Of a stretch of 64,000 nucleotides of DNA, positions 34,936 through 44,110 are shown in pieces. The DNA is from an uncultured Croceitalea sp. (GTDB taxonomy: Bacteria; Bacteroidota; Bacteroidia; Flavobacteriales; Flavobacteriaceae), in contig CANLXH010000001.1 in the NCBI GenBank assembly GCA_947495075.1, positions 1,674,001 to 1,738,000 on the forward strand. The letters run 5' to 3'. The position numbers were made by a program, and so were the translations under genes. The notes beneath the pieces were generated by a model. The model saw only the letters and a program-made list of their open reading frames with translations, was not told where the DNA came from and made no database searches. The first letter of the stretch is position 1; every line of letters begins with the position of its first letter.

Positions 34936-36026
34936 AGTCACTATTTATCATACTTCTATTAAGCTATCCGGTTTTTAGTTCTGCACAAAAGAGTAAATCT
35001 CCTTCGCAAAAGAACGTAGAATTTCAATCTAAAGTTTCAATAACAGAAAGGTCAACCGCCCAATTATATAAAGAGGCACTCCCGTCTGTAGTCACAATTT
35101 TCACTAGTGCCAATGTGCCTACAGACAATGGATTAAAATCAGGTGGTGGGCTTGGTTCAGGCGTCTTGGTATCTCCAAGCTGCCATATTCTTACGGCTGC
35201 TCATGTTGTAGCTCGATCCACTAAGATTTTGGTAAAAACACAAGATGGCCAAATGAGAAGTGCTTCTGTTCTTTTTAGTGAGCCAAATGCAGATATTGCA
35301 TTATTAAAACTTGATACTCCAGATGATAGCCTGTCTCATGCCAAATTGGGAAACTCCCAAGGGTTGGCTGTAGGGCAAAATGTCTATGCCATAGGTAGTC
35401 CCTATGGAATGGAAAACTCTTTTTCATCTGGTGTTGTTTCTGCTCTTAGAAGTTTTGATGAAATCTATAATGGCACGGTAAAAGTCGATTTTATTCAAAC
35501 CGATGCTGCAATTAATTCAGGAAATAGTGGAGGTCCATTGTTTAACTCTCAGGGCGAGGTAATTGGAATTGCTTCCAGCATTCTAACCGTATCTGGAGGT
35601 TTTCAAGGAATTGGTATGGCCGTTTCTATTGACACTGCTAAAGATTTACTCGAATTTGAAGAACGACCATGGATAGGTGTTAATGGAATTCTAATTGAGA
35701 AAGAAGAGTTTGAACAAATTTTCAACTTACCACTACAAGGTGGAATGTTAATCCAGAGTGTAGCCAAAGGGAGTCCGGCAGAAAAAGCTGGTTTACGACC
35801 CGGTTACATAAAAGCAGTCATTAATGGTAGGGATATAATTCTTGGAGGAGATATTATACTTTCTATTGAAGACCATAAAACTTGTCATATGGACTGCTTC
35901 TTTGAAACTAAACCTATGTTTAAAGATAAAACCAATCTTACAATAAGCTATTTGCGCCAAGGCAAAGAGTACACTACAACAGTAGATGTCTCAGAGTCAA
36001 GGAAGAATTTTCTAACCTTTAATTAA
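34932..36026 (+). CDS. Periplasmic HtrA/DegP-like serine protease
   Basis: The 364-residue protein has a signal peptide (ends near SSAQK) and a trypsin-like S1C domain with the full triad: His91 in LTAAHVVAR, Asp121 in NADIALLKLD and Ser199 in INSGNSGGPLF. One PDZ domain follows at about 245-355 (WIGVNGILIEKEEFEQ to YLRQGKEY). HtrA proteases degrade or refold damaged envelope proteins. Overlap of its start with the end of the Cys-less MsrA-like gene (ATGA) and the 7-bp spacing to the next gene place it in a tight block; it may be a protease dedicated to oxidised envelope proteins, which is inference. Confidence 0.92.
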   Translation: MKSLFIILLLSYPVFSSAQKSKSPSQKNVEFQSKVSITERSTAQLYKEALPSVVTIFTSANVPTDNGLKSGGGLGSGVLVSPSCHILTAAHVVARSTKILVKTQDGQMRSASVLFSEPNADIALLKLDTPDDSLSHAKLGNSQGLAVGQNVYAIGSPYGMENSFSSGVVSALRSFDEIYNGTVKVDFIQTDAAINSGNSGGPLFNSQGEVIGIASSILTVSGGFQGIGMAVSIDTAKDLLEFEERPWIGVNGILIEKEEFEQIFNLPLQGGMLIQSVAKGSPAEKAGLRPGYIKAVINGRDIILGGDIILSIEDHKTCHMDCFFETKPMFKDKTNLTISYLRQGKEYTTTVDVSESRKNFLTFN

Positions 36027-36033
36027 GATTTCT

Positions 36034-39000
36034 ATGGAAACGCTATTAAAATATAGTATAATAATCTTAGGGATATTATCTTCTACAAATGCTGTGGGGC
36101 AAAAAGCACCATTAGATAATACAATTTCACATAAATTTTATCTTGTTGGGGATATTGGGGAGTACAGCACTATTACAGACTTGAGTACTAATCTACAAGC
36201 CTTGAATAAGCAAATGCAGAAAGCTTCTACCAATAACAATACATTACTTTTTTTAGGGAACAACTTTTCAAAAAAAAGCTTAAAAGAAGTTGTGGGTTCC
36301 AAATCTGGTAAAGACTCGGAATTATCCCAATTGCTTCAACGTACAATCAATGGTTTTCAAGGTGAGACCTTATTTATTCCTGGTAATTTAGATTGGGATG
36401 CCGGTCTTCAAAACCTAAAAAAGCAAGAAAAATTTATTAACAAGACATTTGGAAAAGGAACTTTTCAACCAAATAATGGATGTCCTTTAGAACGTATGAA
36501 AATTAACGATGATGTCGATTTATTGCTAATTGATTCTCAATGGACACTTATGGGTTGGAGCCATTATCCAGAATTTAATGAAGAATGTGACATTAAAACA
36601 AAAGAAGAATTTTATGTCGAGGTTGAAAGTATTATAAAGAAAAGTGAAGGCAAGACAGTATTAGTGGCAACACACCATCCACTTAAAAGTTATGGAAAAT
36701 ATGGCGAACGGTTTAGTTTCGGAATCAACAATCAGGGAATAAGCAACGTACATTATAAAGAATTTAGCGACCGTTTGATAACCATAGCGCGCCAAACAAA
36801 CAATGTTGTATTTGTAAGTGGGCACGAAAATAATCTGCAATATTTTACACAAAATGGTGTTCCCATGGTCATTAATGGTGCAGGTGCGAGTGTGTCACGT
36901 GTAGGTAAAATAAAGGATGGTTTTTCTGAGGCTACACTAGGATTTTCTGAGGTAACAGTATACAATAATGGAGATGTATGGGTTAATTTTTATGGTAAAT
37001 CCAATAACTACGCCACTAGTCTTTACAGTAAACAAATTATTGTGTCCAAAGAAGATTATGTAACTAAAGAATATTCAGAATATGGGACCCCTGAATATGT
37101 CATGAAATCTATATATAAGCCAGAAGAACTTAAGCGCAGTGGTTTTTACAAGGCGCTATGGGGAGAGCACTACAGAGATGACTATGCCACTCAAATTAAA
37201 ATAAAAACAGCACTCTTAGATACACTTTATGGAGGCTTAACGCCTGTACGTAAAGGGGGTGGTCACCAAACCAATTCTTTACGATTAACAGATAAAGACG
37301 GAAGACAATACGCACTCCGCTCAGCCAAAAAGAGCGCACTACGGTTTATACAATACTTCCTGTTTAAAACTCAATACCTAGATACAGATGTAGAAGATAC
37401 TTATTTTGTACAGCTACTTCAAGATTACTGGACTACGGCAAATCCGTATGGAGCATTAACCATCGCAGACTTGGCAGATGCAGTGGGAATTCTTCATCCC
37501 AATCCAGAATTATATTACATTCCTAAACAAAAAGTTCTTGGCCACTACAATGAGGATTATGGAGATAAAATTTATTTTATCGAAGAGCGTCTTTCTGATG
37601 GACAGGAAGATGTAAATAGTCTTGGCAATAGTGATAAGATTATTAGTACTCTAGAATTGTTTGAAGAACTACGTAAAAAAGAGAATATAGAGATAGATCA
37701 GCAGCTATACATCCGTACTCGATTATTTGATAATCTAGTTGGTGATTGGGATAGGCATGCCGATCAATGGAAATGGGCGTTAACTAAGGGGGAAGATAAA
37801 ATTAATGTTAAACCCATACCTAGAGATCGTGACCAAGTATATTCAGATTTTGATGGTTTTATTTTAGGAGCTATTACTGCCCTTTCGCCTCCTTTGCGCT
37901 TTATGCAACGTTATGATAGCGATTATAATTCTGTAAGATGGTATAATGATGCTGGAGACGATGTAGATTTAGCAGTTTTAAAAGACCACAACCGTGAAGA
38001 TTGGGTAAAAGAAGCACGTTTTATAAAAAATAATATTACTCCAGATATTATAGACAAAGCTTTTGCAAACTTACCGCCCGAAATCGACCAAGAGAAAGTA
38101 ATCCGTAATAAAAAAGCATTTAAGGGTAGGCTTGCTAATATTGAGAAAAATGCCATAGATGTATATGAATATCTTAAAAAATGTCTGCTCATTACAGGAA
38201 CAGATAAGAAAGATTTATTCGTAATTACTAGACTAGATGGTGGAGTAACAAATATTAAAGGCTACACTATAAAGAAAAATGGAGCAAAAAAGCTTTTCTG
38301 GGATGTAGATTACAACAAGGAAGACACTAGAGAAATTTGGCTTTATGGTTTAGCTGGTGAAGATAAATTTGAAGTTAAAGGAAAAGGGAGCAAACCTTTA
38401 CATCTTAAAGTTATTGGCGGAAATGGAAATGACACCTATAATGTAGAAAACCGAAAAAATATCAAAATCTACGATCATAAAACCATTCCAAATACTTTTG
38501 AAACCCCAGTTTCAAAAATGTTATCGGATAATTATGATATGAATACGTATTATTTTATGAGGCATCGGAGAGATATAAGCAACTTCACACCTCTTTTAGG
38601 TTTTGATCCAGATAATGGTCTTGGATTAGGACTACAATATAATTATCAAAAGAATTCTCTAGTAAGAAACCCATTTACAGATGATCACCATATTGGTATA
38701 AAGTACTCTTTTGAGACTAGTGGTGTAGATCTATATTACAGTGGAGAATTCGCTCATGTTTTTGATAAAATCAATTTTGGGGTTGAGGCACGATTTACGA
38801 GTCCCAACTTTACTCGTAACTTCTTTGGCTTTGGAAATGAAACCATTAACCTTGATGATGAATTGGATATGGATTTTAATCGTGTTCGTATCCAACAATG
38901 GTCACTTTCACCGTCTCTAATCTATCGTTCTTATGGAGAGAGTATTATAAAATTTGGTGTGAGCTATGAGTATATAGAAGTTGAGAATACACAAGGTAGA

Positions 39001-39609
39001 TTCATAGAAATTGCTGGACTCAGTAATGCTGTTTTTGATGGCCAAGATTATTTTGGGATAGAAGCAACATATGAATATGACAATCTAAAATCCTCTATTA
39101 TTTCAAAATCAGGAATTGGTTTTAACTTTTCCGGAGGCTATAAAACTAACCTAGATTCTAATAACGGGTTTGGGTACATTAATCCTGCTTTAAGATTAGC
39201 TACAAGAATTGATAAAAAAGGATTGTTTGTTCTTGCAACTAAGCTCGATGGACAAATTAATCTGGGAGATGATTTTGAATTTTTTCAAGCTGCAACTTTG
39301 GGAGGTATGAGTGGATTAAGAGGATTTAGACAACAACGTTTTACAGGCAAAAGAGCTTTTAGCCAAAGTACAGATTTACGTATTTCTCTAGGGAAAATAC
39401 GCAATAGCATTATCCCTATCTCTATGGGAGCATATGGAGGGTTTGATTATGGTCGTGTTTGGATTGCTAATGATACTTCAAATGAGTGGCATACATCTCC
39501 AGGTGGAGGGTTTTATTTTTCCTTAGGAGGTTTCACAGCTTTAAATCTAGCATATTTTAATTCTGACGACGGCGGCAGATTCACATTTGGATTAAGTCTT
39601 CCATTTTAA
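36034..39609 (+). CDS. Giant exported protein: degenerate metallophosphatase, kinase-like middle domain, Omp85-type barrel
   Basis: The 1191-residue protein has a signal peptide (cleaved near VGQK). Residues of about 33-330 are a calcineurin-like phosphoesterase: Asp40 in LVGDIG, TFLGDN-like LFLGNNF (Asn76 for Asp), GNLDWD (Leu119 for His), ATHHP (His214/215) and GHENN (His264, Asn266 for His). Three metal ligands are thus lost. Residues of about 400-690 have KGGGHQTNSLRL, YALRSAKK, then GDWDRHADQW (571-579) and PIPRDRDQVYSDFDG (594-608), an order that recalls atypical kinases. The last 340 residues are strand-rich and end GRFTFGLSLPF, like an Omp85/patatin-associated barrel. Its neighbours at 7 and 11 bp are an HtrA protease and a DUF5996-like gene. 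Confidence 0.8.
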   Translation: METLLKYSIIILGILSSTNAVGQKAPLDNTISHKFYLVGDIGEYSTITDLSTNLQALNKQMQKASTNNNTLLFLGNNFSKKSLKEVVGSKSGKDSELSQLLQRTINGFQGETLFIPGNLDWDAGLQNLKKQEKFINKTFGKGTFQPNNGCPLERMKINDDVDLLLIDSQWTLMGWSHYPEFNEECDIKTKEEFYVEVESIIKKSEGKTVLVATHHPLKSYGKYGERFSFGINNQGISNVHYKEFSDRLITIARQTNNVVFVSGHENNLQYFTQNGVPMVINGAGASVSRVGKIKDGFSEATLGFSEVTVYNNGDVWVNFYGKSNNYATSLYSKQIIVSKEDYVTKEYSEYGTPEYVMKSIYKPEELKRSGFYKALWGEHYRDDYATQIKIKTALLDTLYGGLTPVRKGGGHQTNSLRLTDKDGRQYALRSAKKSALRFIQYFLFKTQYLDTDVEDTYFVQLLQDYWTTANPYGALTIADLADAVGILHPNPELYYIPKQKVLGHYNEDYGDKIYFIEERLSDGQEDVNSLGNSDKIISTLELFEELRKKENIEIDQQLYIRTRLFDNLVGDWDRHADQWKWALTKGEDKINVKPIPRDRDQVYSDFDGFILGAITALSPPLRFMQRYDSDYNSVRWYNDAGDDVDLAVLKDHNREDWVKEARFIKNNITPDIIDKAFANLPPEIDQEKVIRNKKAFKGRLANIEKNAIDVYEYLKKCLLITGTDKKDLFVITRLDGGVTNIKGYTIKKNGAKKLFWDVDYNKEDTREIWLYGLAGEDKFEVKGKGSKPLHLKVIGGNGNDTYNVENRKNIKIYDHKTIPNTFETPVSKMLSDNYDMNTYYFMRHRRDISNFTPLLGFDPDNGLGLGLQYNYQKNSLVRNPFTDDHHIGIKYSFETSGVDLYYSGEFAHVFDKINFGVEARFTSPNFTRNFFGFGNETINLDDELDMDFNRVRIQQWSLSPSLIYRSYGESIIKFGVSYEYIEVENTQGRFIEIAGLSNAVFDGQDYFGIEATYEYDNLKSSIISKSGIGFNFSGGYKTNLDSNNGFGYINPALRLATRIDKKGLFVLATKLDGQINLGDDFEFFQAATLGGMSGLRGFRQQRFTGKRAFSQSTDLRISLGKIRNSIIPISMGAYGGFDYGRVWIANDTSNEWHTSPGGGFYFSLGGFTALNLAYFNSDDGGRFTFGLSLPF

Positions 39610-39620
39610 AATTAAACACT

Positions 39621-40403
39621 ATGAATACATATCAAATATCAAATAAAAAAGTAGAGGTCGAGGTTCATAAAATCATCCAATATCTCGTAGCGGCAGGTAA
39701 TAGTTTCCTTCCCAAAAAAATAGAGGATAGTCGCACCAATCTTAAATCACTATTAGGATGTGGATATCTAACTACAAAGTCCTTAAACATAGAGGGAGAT
39801 GTACTCGTTTTTAGCTATTCTTCATTTTCCATAGAATGGTGGAAAGGTACAGGTGAAAAATACCAATTGCATCTAGACGGAAAAACCCATAAAGAGGTAA
39901 TCAACTGGATAGCAAAAAAGGCAAAAGAAAATAACATCTTGCTTCCATACAGCTATGATGCGGACAATATACAGATAACAGATGACTATGTTTATCTTCT
40001 AAAAAACAAATCTTGCTTAAATGAAATAATGGATTACCGAATCTTATCTCATCTGGCTTTAGCGGATACTTTGAAAGAATTAACATCACGCTCAGACATT
40101 AAAGTTTGGCCACATCATCTTGATCTTGCTTCCTTATATACAACGGACGAGAATGAACAACATTACATAGGATTGGGAATGTCTATTCCCAATGCTAATA
40201 ATCCAAATTTCTGCCTATACGCTAAAGATTATGTGAGTAATAGTACTCTAAATAGGTCAAATATTACCAACCTTGATAATGGGTACTGGGATGAAAATCT
40301 TAAGGGAGTGGTACTAGAACTTAACGAAAACAGCTCCATAAAAGCTGGAGGGTATTTTTTTAGACAAGCTATAGAAATCATGTTAACCCAAAGAAAAAAT
40401 TAG
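39621..40403 (+). CDS. DUF5996-like protein of unknown function
   Basis: The 260-residue protein has no signal peptide or membrane segment. Visible motifs are SFSIEWWKGTGEKYQLHLDGKTHKEVINWI in the first half and KVWPHHLDLASLYTTDENEQ with IGLGMSIPN further on; WPHHxD blocks are a hallmark of DUF5996, though the assignment is from memory. The C-terminus (DENLKGVVLELNENSS) is unremarkable. No catalytic role is known. It follows the giant phosphatase/barrel gene by 11 bp and precedes a 130-bp gap, so it closes a tight block from the AraC gene onward. Confidence 0.5.
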   Translation: MNTYQISNKKVEVEVHKIIQYLVAAGNSFLPKKIEDSRTNLKSLLGCGYLTTKSLNIEGDVLVFSYSSFSIEWWKGTGEKYQLHLDGKTHKEVINWIAKKAKENNILLPYSYDADNIQITDDYVYLLKNKSCLNEIMDYRILSHLALADTLKELTSRSDIKVWPHHLDLASLYTTDENEQHYIGLGMSIPNANNPNFCLYAKDYVSNSTLNRSNITNLDNGYWDENLKGVVLELNENSSIKAGGYFFRQAIEIMLTQRKN

Positions 40404-40533
40404 GTGTCTTTTTGTAAAAGTAAAAACAATAACGATAAGTACTTAAAAATTCAATAACACTAAGGAATTAAGTTCTTAATAATATATAATTTTTGATTGA
40501 TTGTCAGAACGTGTTTAATTATAAAAATTTAAA

Positions 40534-41283
40534 ATGGGAAAATTAGAAGGTAAAGTTGCAGTTATCACGGGTGGTAGCAGTGGTATGGGTTTGGCAACAG
40601 CTAAAGAATTTATTGACAACGGAGCTAAAGTAGTCATCTTTGGAAGAAAACAAGCATTGCTAAATGTTGCTCTACATGAGCTGGGAAACAATGCCCATGC
40701 AGTGCAGGGAGATGTAACCACTATGGATGACTTAAAACGTTTGTTTAATGAGACCAAATCCAAGTTTGGTAGTATTGACATTTTATACATCAATGTAGGT
40801 CAAGGAGTAATTGTTCCTATTTCTGAAACCGACGAAGCTTTATTCGATGCGCAGGTTGGAGTTAACTTTAAAGGTTCTTATTTTACGTTGCAGCAGGCAA
40901 TTCCATTTTTAAGTAAAGGTGCTTCTGTTATTATAACTACCTCATGGCTCAACCAAGTAGGGTTTTCAGGAAGTAGTCTATTGAGCTCAAGTAAAGCAGC
41001 GCTAAGATCATTAGTGCGTGTTGCAGCAGCTGAGTTGGCTGAAAAAGAAATTAGAGTAAATGCTATTAGTCCTGGACCTATCGGAACAGCTTTTTGGGGT
41101 AAAATAGGTTTGCCAGAAGATACGCTTAATGCAGCGGCAGAGGCAATAACTAATCAGACAACTCTAAAACGTTTTGGTAAGGCAGAAGAGATAGCAAAAT
41201 CTGTACTATTTTTAGCTTCAGATGATTCGTCATATATAACAGGTGAGGAATTAGCAGTCCAAGGAGGTATCACAGCCGTATAA
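40534..41283 (+). CDS. SDR-family NAD(P)-dependent oxidoreductase
   Basis: The 249-residue protein has GGSSGMGLA as cofactor loop, GRK after the second strand suggesting NADPH, NVGQG where NAAG is usual, and the pair Ser/Lys in SSLLSSSKAALRS. The catalytic Tyr of YxxxK appears to be replaced: the sequence reads SSLLSSSKAA, so position YxxxK is Leu or Ser-x3-Lys. That is noteworthy and may alter activity. The C-terminal ITGEELAVQGGITAV is standard. It is more distant from the SDRs at 32105 and 49749 than those are from each other. It is transcribed within the same run, 61 bp before the GreA-like gene. Confidence 0.85.
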   Translation: MGKLEGKVAVITGGSSGMGLATAKEFIDNGAKVVIFGRKQALLNVALHELGNNAHAVQGDVTTMDDLKRLFNETKSKFGSIDILYINVGQGVIVPISETDEALFDAQVGVNFKGSYFTLQQAIPFLSKGASVIITTSWLNQVGFSGSSLLSSSKAALRSLVRVAAAELAEKEIRVNAISPGPIGTAFWGKIGLPEDTLNAAAEAITNQTTLKRFGKAEEIAKSVLFLASDDSSYITGEELAVQGGITAV

Positions 41284-41344
41284 TTTGGAATATCAAATAG
41301 TGAATAATATAAGGTTCTGAAGAGAAAAACTTAAAGATTTTATA

Positions 41345-41788
41345 ATGGACAAGCAAAAATTAAAAGAAGCACTTATTGCCTTGGAGAAGGAACATATAAA
41401 TGAGGATGAAATGAAATATACTGAGTTTCTCAATGGTAATCTTTTGACCCGTAATGAAGTAGTTGATAGTGACGACCAATCTCATCATAGACAAAGTATT
41501 GAAATCTCTGATCAGTTGGAGGAACAAGCACATGTACACTTAGATCATTTGGAAACAATAAATAAAATTTCGTTTGAAACTAAAGAAATGATTGAGCCAG
41601 GAGCTGTAGTAAGTGTGAACGGCCGTTGTATGGTAGTTGCAGTTCCTAAATCCTCTTTTTCTATAGACGGTATAGAATATATTGGTATTTCTGCTCAAGC
41701 ACCTATCTATCAAGCCATGAAAGGAAAAGCATCAGGTGATTCATTTGAATTCAACAACCAAAATTTTGTGATAGAATCTGTGAATTAA
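41345..41788 (+). CDS. GreA/GreB C-terminal-domain-like protein
   Basis: The 147-residue protein has a charged helical N-terminal half and a C-terminal domain of about 75-147: VVSVNGRCMVVAVPKSS, GIEYIGISAQAPIYQAMKGKASGDSFEF. This matches the FKBP-like C-terminal domain of GreA/GreB transcript-cleavage factors (ISPxSPLGKALLGKKxGD). The N-terminal coiled coil that reaches the polymerase active site in GreA is here short, so it is more like Rnk or other RNA-polymerase secondary-channel proteins. A role in transcription under stress is possible. It lies 61 bp behind an SDR gene and 42 bp before a small conserved gene. Confidence 0.6.
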   Translation: MDKQKLKEALIALEKEHINEDEMKYTEFLNGNLLTRNEVVDSDDQSHHRQSIEISDQLEEQAHVHLDHLETINKISFETKEMIEPGAVVSVNGRCMVVAVPKSSFSIDGIEYIGISAQAPIYQAMKGKASGDSFEFNNQNFVIESVN

Positions 41789-41830
41789 ACTCAAAGCCCT
41801 CTATAAGAAATTATTGGTTTTAATAAGTCA

Positions 41831-42124
41831 TTGGTATACGTAACTTTTAAAATCCAACTCTCAGTGCAAGAAAATAAAATACTTAATATTATAACCTCTT
41901 TGCCTGAGGGCTATTTTGAAGGAGAATATCAGAAAAGAAAATATGGCATAACAAAGTCTATATTCAATAATGGTAATTCGTATAAATTATTCGCTAAAGA
42001 ACTAAGAGGTAATGATTTTATTAGTTTAAATTTTTATAAAACTACTCAAAACGAAATACTAAGACCTTGTGAAATGCCAAAACAAAAAGTAATTCATTTT
42101 CTTAAAAATGTAAAAATCATTTAG
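41831..42124 (+). CDS. Small conserved protein of unknown function
   Basis: The product is 97 residues if the TTG at 41831 is used. A GTG at 41864, giving 86 residues that start VQENKILNIITSLPEGYFEGEYQ, is an equally good start and may be the true one. Visible features are LPEGYFEGEYQKRKYGITKSIFNNGNSYKLFAKELRG, DFISLNFYKTTQNEILRPCEMPKQKVIHFL. I recall similar small proteins next to msrA in flavobacteria, but no domain function. It lies 19 bp before a canonical msrA gene, so a link to methionine repair is inferred only. Confidence 0.6.
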   Translation: MVYVTFKIQLSVQENKILNIITSLPEGYFEGEYQKRKYGITKSIFNNGNSYKLFAKELRGNDFISLNFYKTTQNEILRPCEMPKQKVIHFLKNVKII

Positions 42125-42143
42125 ATTAGGTAAAAAATAAAAT

Positions 42144-42638
42144 ATGGAAAATTATAAAAAAGCATATATCGCAGGAGGTTGTTTCTGGGGCATGGAAGAC
42201 CTCTACAGAGTTAGACCTGGCATTACGGACACAGAAGTAGGTTACATAGGTGGGGAGAATGACCATCCCACATATAGAAATCATCCCGGACATGCAGAAG
42301 GAATTGAAATAACGTATGATTCTAAAGTAACATCGTTCAAAGAAATTTTAGATTATTTTTTTCGAATTCATAACCCTACCACTATTGATAGGCAAGGTAA
42401 CGACCTAGGGTCTAGCTATCGTTCTGCTATTTTTTTTCAAAATGATGAAGAAAAAAAAGATGCCGAAGAAGTTATTAAAATAGTTGACGACTCCAATAAA
42501 TGGGAGGGCAAAGTTGTTACTACTTTGGAGCCATATACTACTTTTTGGCCTGCTGAGCCGGAGCATCAAGACTATCTTGTTAGAAAACCTAATGGATACA
42601 CTTGTCACTTCGAGAGATTTGATACAAGCTTTATTTAG
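42144..42638 (+). CDS. msrA: Peptide-methionine (S)-S-oxide reductase MsrA
   Basis: The 164-residue protein is a canonical Msr[16 protein letters not shown] with catalytic Cys13, [18 protein letters not shown] with the His-Ala-Glu segment, [23 protein letters not shown], and a C-terminal [13 protein letters not shown] containing a further Cys that may resolve the disulfide. It reduces methionine-S-sulfoxide in the cytosol. It is the only fully canonical MsrA among the three in the window; the one at 5531 is divergent and the one at 34369 lacks the catalytic Cys. It follows the small gene by 19 bp and precedes an aldo/keto reductase by 39 bp. Confidence 0.95.
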   Translation: MENYKKAYIAGGCFWGMEDLYRVRPGITDTEVGYIGGENDHPTYRNHPGHAEGIEITYDSKVTSFKEILDYFFRIHNPTTIDRQGNDLGSSYRSAIFFQNDEEKKDAEEVIKIVDDSNKWEGKVVTTLEPYTTFWPAEPEHQDYLVRKPNGYTCHFERFDTSFI

Positions 42639-42677
42639 ATTTCTTAAAAAGATTAAAGAAGGCTACTCTATAGATTA

Positions 42678-43634
42678 ATGCAACAAAACGGCAATTTAGG
42701 ACTTGGAACTGCTGCCATCGGCAGACCACTTTACATTAATGTTAGACAAGAAAGCCCTAAAGCCTTTTCGTTGCCTCGATTTAGAGAGAGCGGTCTTCAG
42801 GTTTTGGAAGATGCTTATGACCAGGGAATACGATTCTTTGATACTGCTCCAGGATATGGCATGGCAGAAGAGTTACTAGTGGAGTGGCTAAAGAAAAAGA
42901 ACGACCCTAGCATAAGCGTTTCTACAAAATGGGGGTATACTTATGTGGCAGATTTTAATCCAGATGCCTTAACACATGAAGTGAAAGAACATTCCGTGGA
43001 TAAACTTAAGGAACAGTGGGAATTTTCAAGAATGCTCCTACCCTATCTAAAAATATATCAAATACACTCCGCAACTTTTGAAACCGGGGTTTTACACAAT
43101 CATGGAATTTTAGAACTCTTGCATCGGCTAAAAAAAGAGCATGATATAATTATAGGTTTAACAACAACTGGATTTAATCAAGTTGAAGTGATAAAAGAAG
43201 CTTTAATGGTAGAGGTTGAAAATGAAAAATTATTTCAATCATTACAATGCACTTTTAATATTTTGGACCAGAGTGTTCTAAAATTAAAGGATATACTAAC
43301 TGAAGCTAACGTGGAACTTATCATTAAAGAAGCACTTGCTAATGGTCGTCTTATAGTGAAGAATTCGCACAGTAGGTATCAAAAACTATATAAGTATCTT
43401 ACTACATTAGCACTAAAATACAACGTTGGAATAGACGCAATTGCATTGCGTTATTGTATAGATTGTTTCCCAAATGCTATTGTTTTAAGTGGTGCCAATA
43501 ACTGTACACATCTAAGTGCCAATCTTAAAGCACAACAGTTTTCGTTGAACTATGCGGAATTAGAGCAATTGAGTTCTATGGGTATCACCAGTAAAAAATA
43601 TTGGGAAGAAAGGACCCAATTAAACTGGAATTGA
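42678..43634 (+). CDS. Aldo/keto reductase
   Basis: The 318-residue protein has the AKR active-site tetrad: Asp55 and Tyr60 in RFFDTAPGYGMAEE, Lys84 in VSTKWGYTY and His130 in KIYQIHSATFE. The barrel strands LGLGTAAIGRPL and IIGLTTTGF and the C-terminal cofactor segment AIVLSGANNCTHLSANLKA are present, although the usual NADPH-binding Ser/Arg residues are partly replaced. Such enzymes reduce aldehydes and ketones, often sugar-derived electrophiles. It is the last gene of the 31-43 kb run; a strong hairpin terminator follows 100 bp later. Confidence 0.9.
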   Translation: MQQNGNLGLGTAAIGRPLYINVRQESPKAFSLPRFRESGLQVLEDAYDQGIRFFDTAPGYGMAEELLVEWLKKKNDPSISVSTKWGYTYVADFNPDALTHEVKEHSVDKLKEQWEFSRMLLPYLKIYQIHSATFETGVLHNHGILELLHRLKKEHDIIIGLTTTGFNQVEVIKEALMVEVENEKLFQSLQCTFNILDQSVLKLKDILTEANVELIIKEALANGRLIVKNSHSRYQKLYKYLTTLALKYNVGIDAIALRYCIDCFPNAIVLSGANNCTHLSANLKAQQFSLNYAELEQLSSMGITSKKYWEERTQLNWN

Positions 43635-44110
43635 CATAAAATACAGCCTGTTTGTTAGTGTATGGCAAATTAAAAGTCAATTATTATCATGACAAGAGTT
43701 AGTATTATCAATCACAAAGACTTCTCAATCACAGACGTAACGTTCATATCCTAACGTTACTATCTTTTTTATATGAAGAACCTCATCAAATATATCGCTC
43801 CTCTTTTTTAAACATGAGCAGAAAAACATCCGTTAAGGCAGTAAATATCTAGCAAAGCCACTGTATATAAAGCTCTCCGTAAGGGTTTTTCAACTAACTG
43901 AACACAATGCTTCATTTGATTTTACTGCTAAGCATATCTGTCCATTCTCTATTTGTAGCAAGAATCATTAAATTTTTTAAAAAGTAATTGCCTATAATTT
44001 AATGCATGCCATACCTCGAAAAGTATAAAGATTAGTATGTGATGTACAATCCTTTTCTTAAATTGGAATTTATTATCTCCTTAAATTTCTAAATACCAAT
44101 CACATATAGA
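43635..44110. other. Intergenic region, 476 bp
   Basis: No convincing gene. The upstream part has the terminator at 43737-43770. A 21-codon frame starting at 43689 overlaps it and is rejected. The rest is AT-rich and presumably contains the promoter of the LytS/LytTR pair; I see no exact TAnnTTTG element close to 44111. Confidence 0.4.
43737..43770 (+). terminator. Terminator of the 31-43.6 kb run
   Basis: GTAACGTT (43737-43744) and AACGTTAC (43753-43760) form an 8-bp stem with an 8-base loop, followed by TATCTTTTTT. It lies about 100 bp after the aldo/keto reductase stop and is a good Rho-independent terminator for the long plus-strand run. Confidence 0.75.

Noticed and set aside
43689-43754. 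21-codon frame MTRVSIINHKDFSITDVTFIS
   Set aside because: It overlaps the terminator hairpin at 43737-43770 and has no recognisable homologue; it was not called as a gene.
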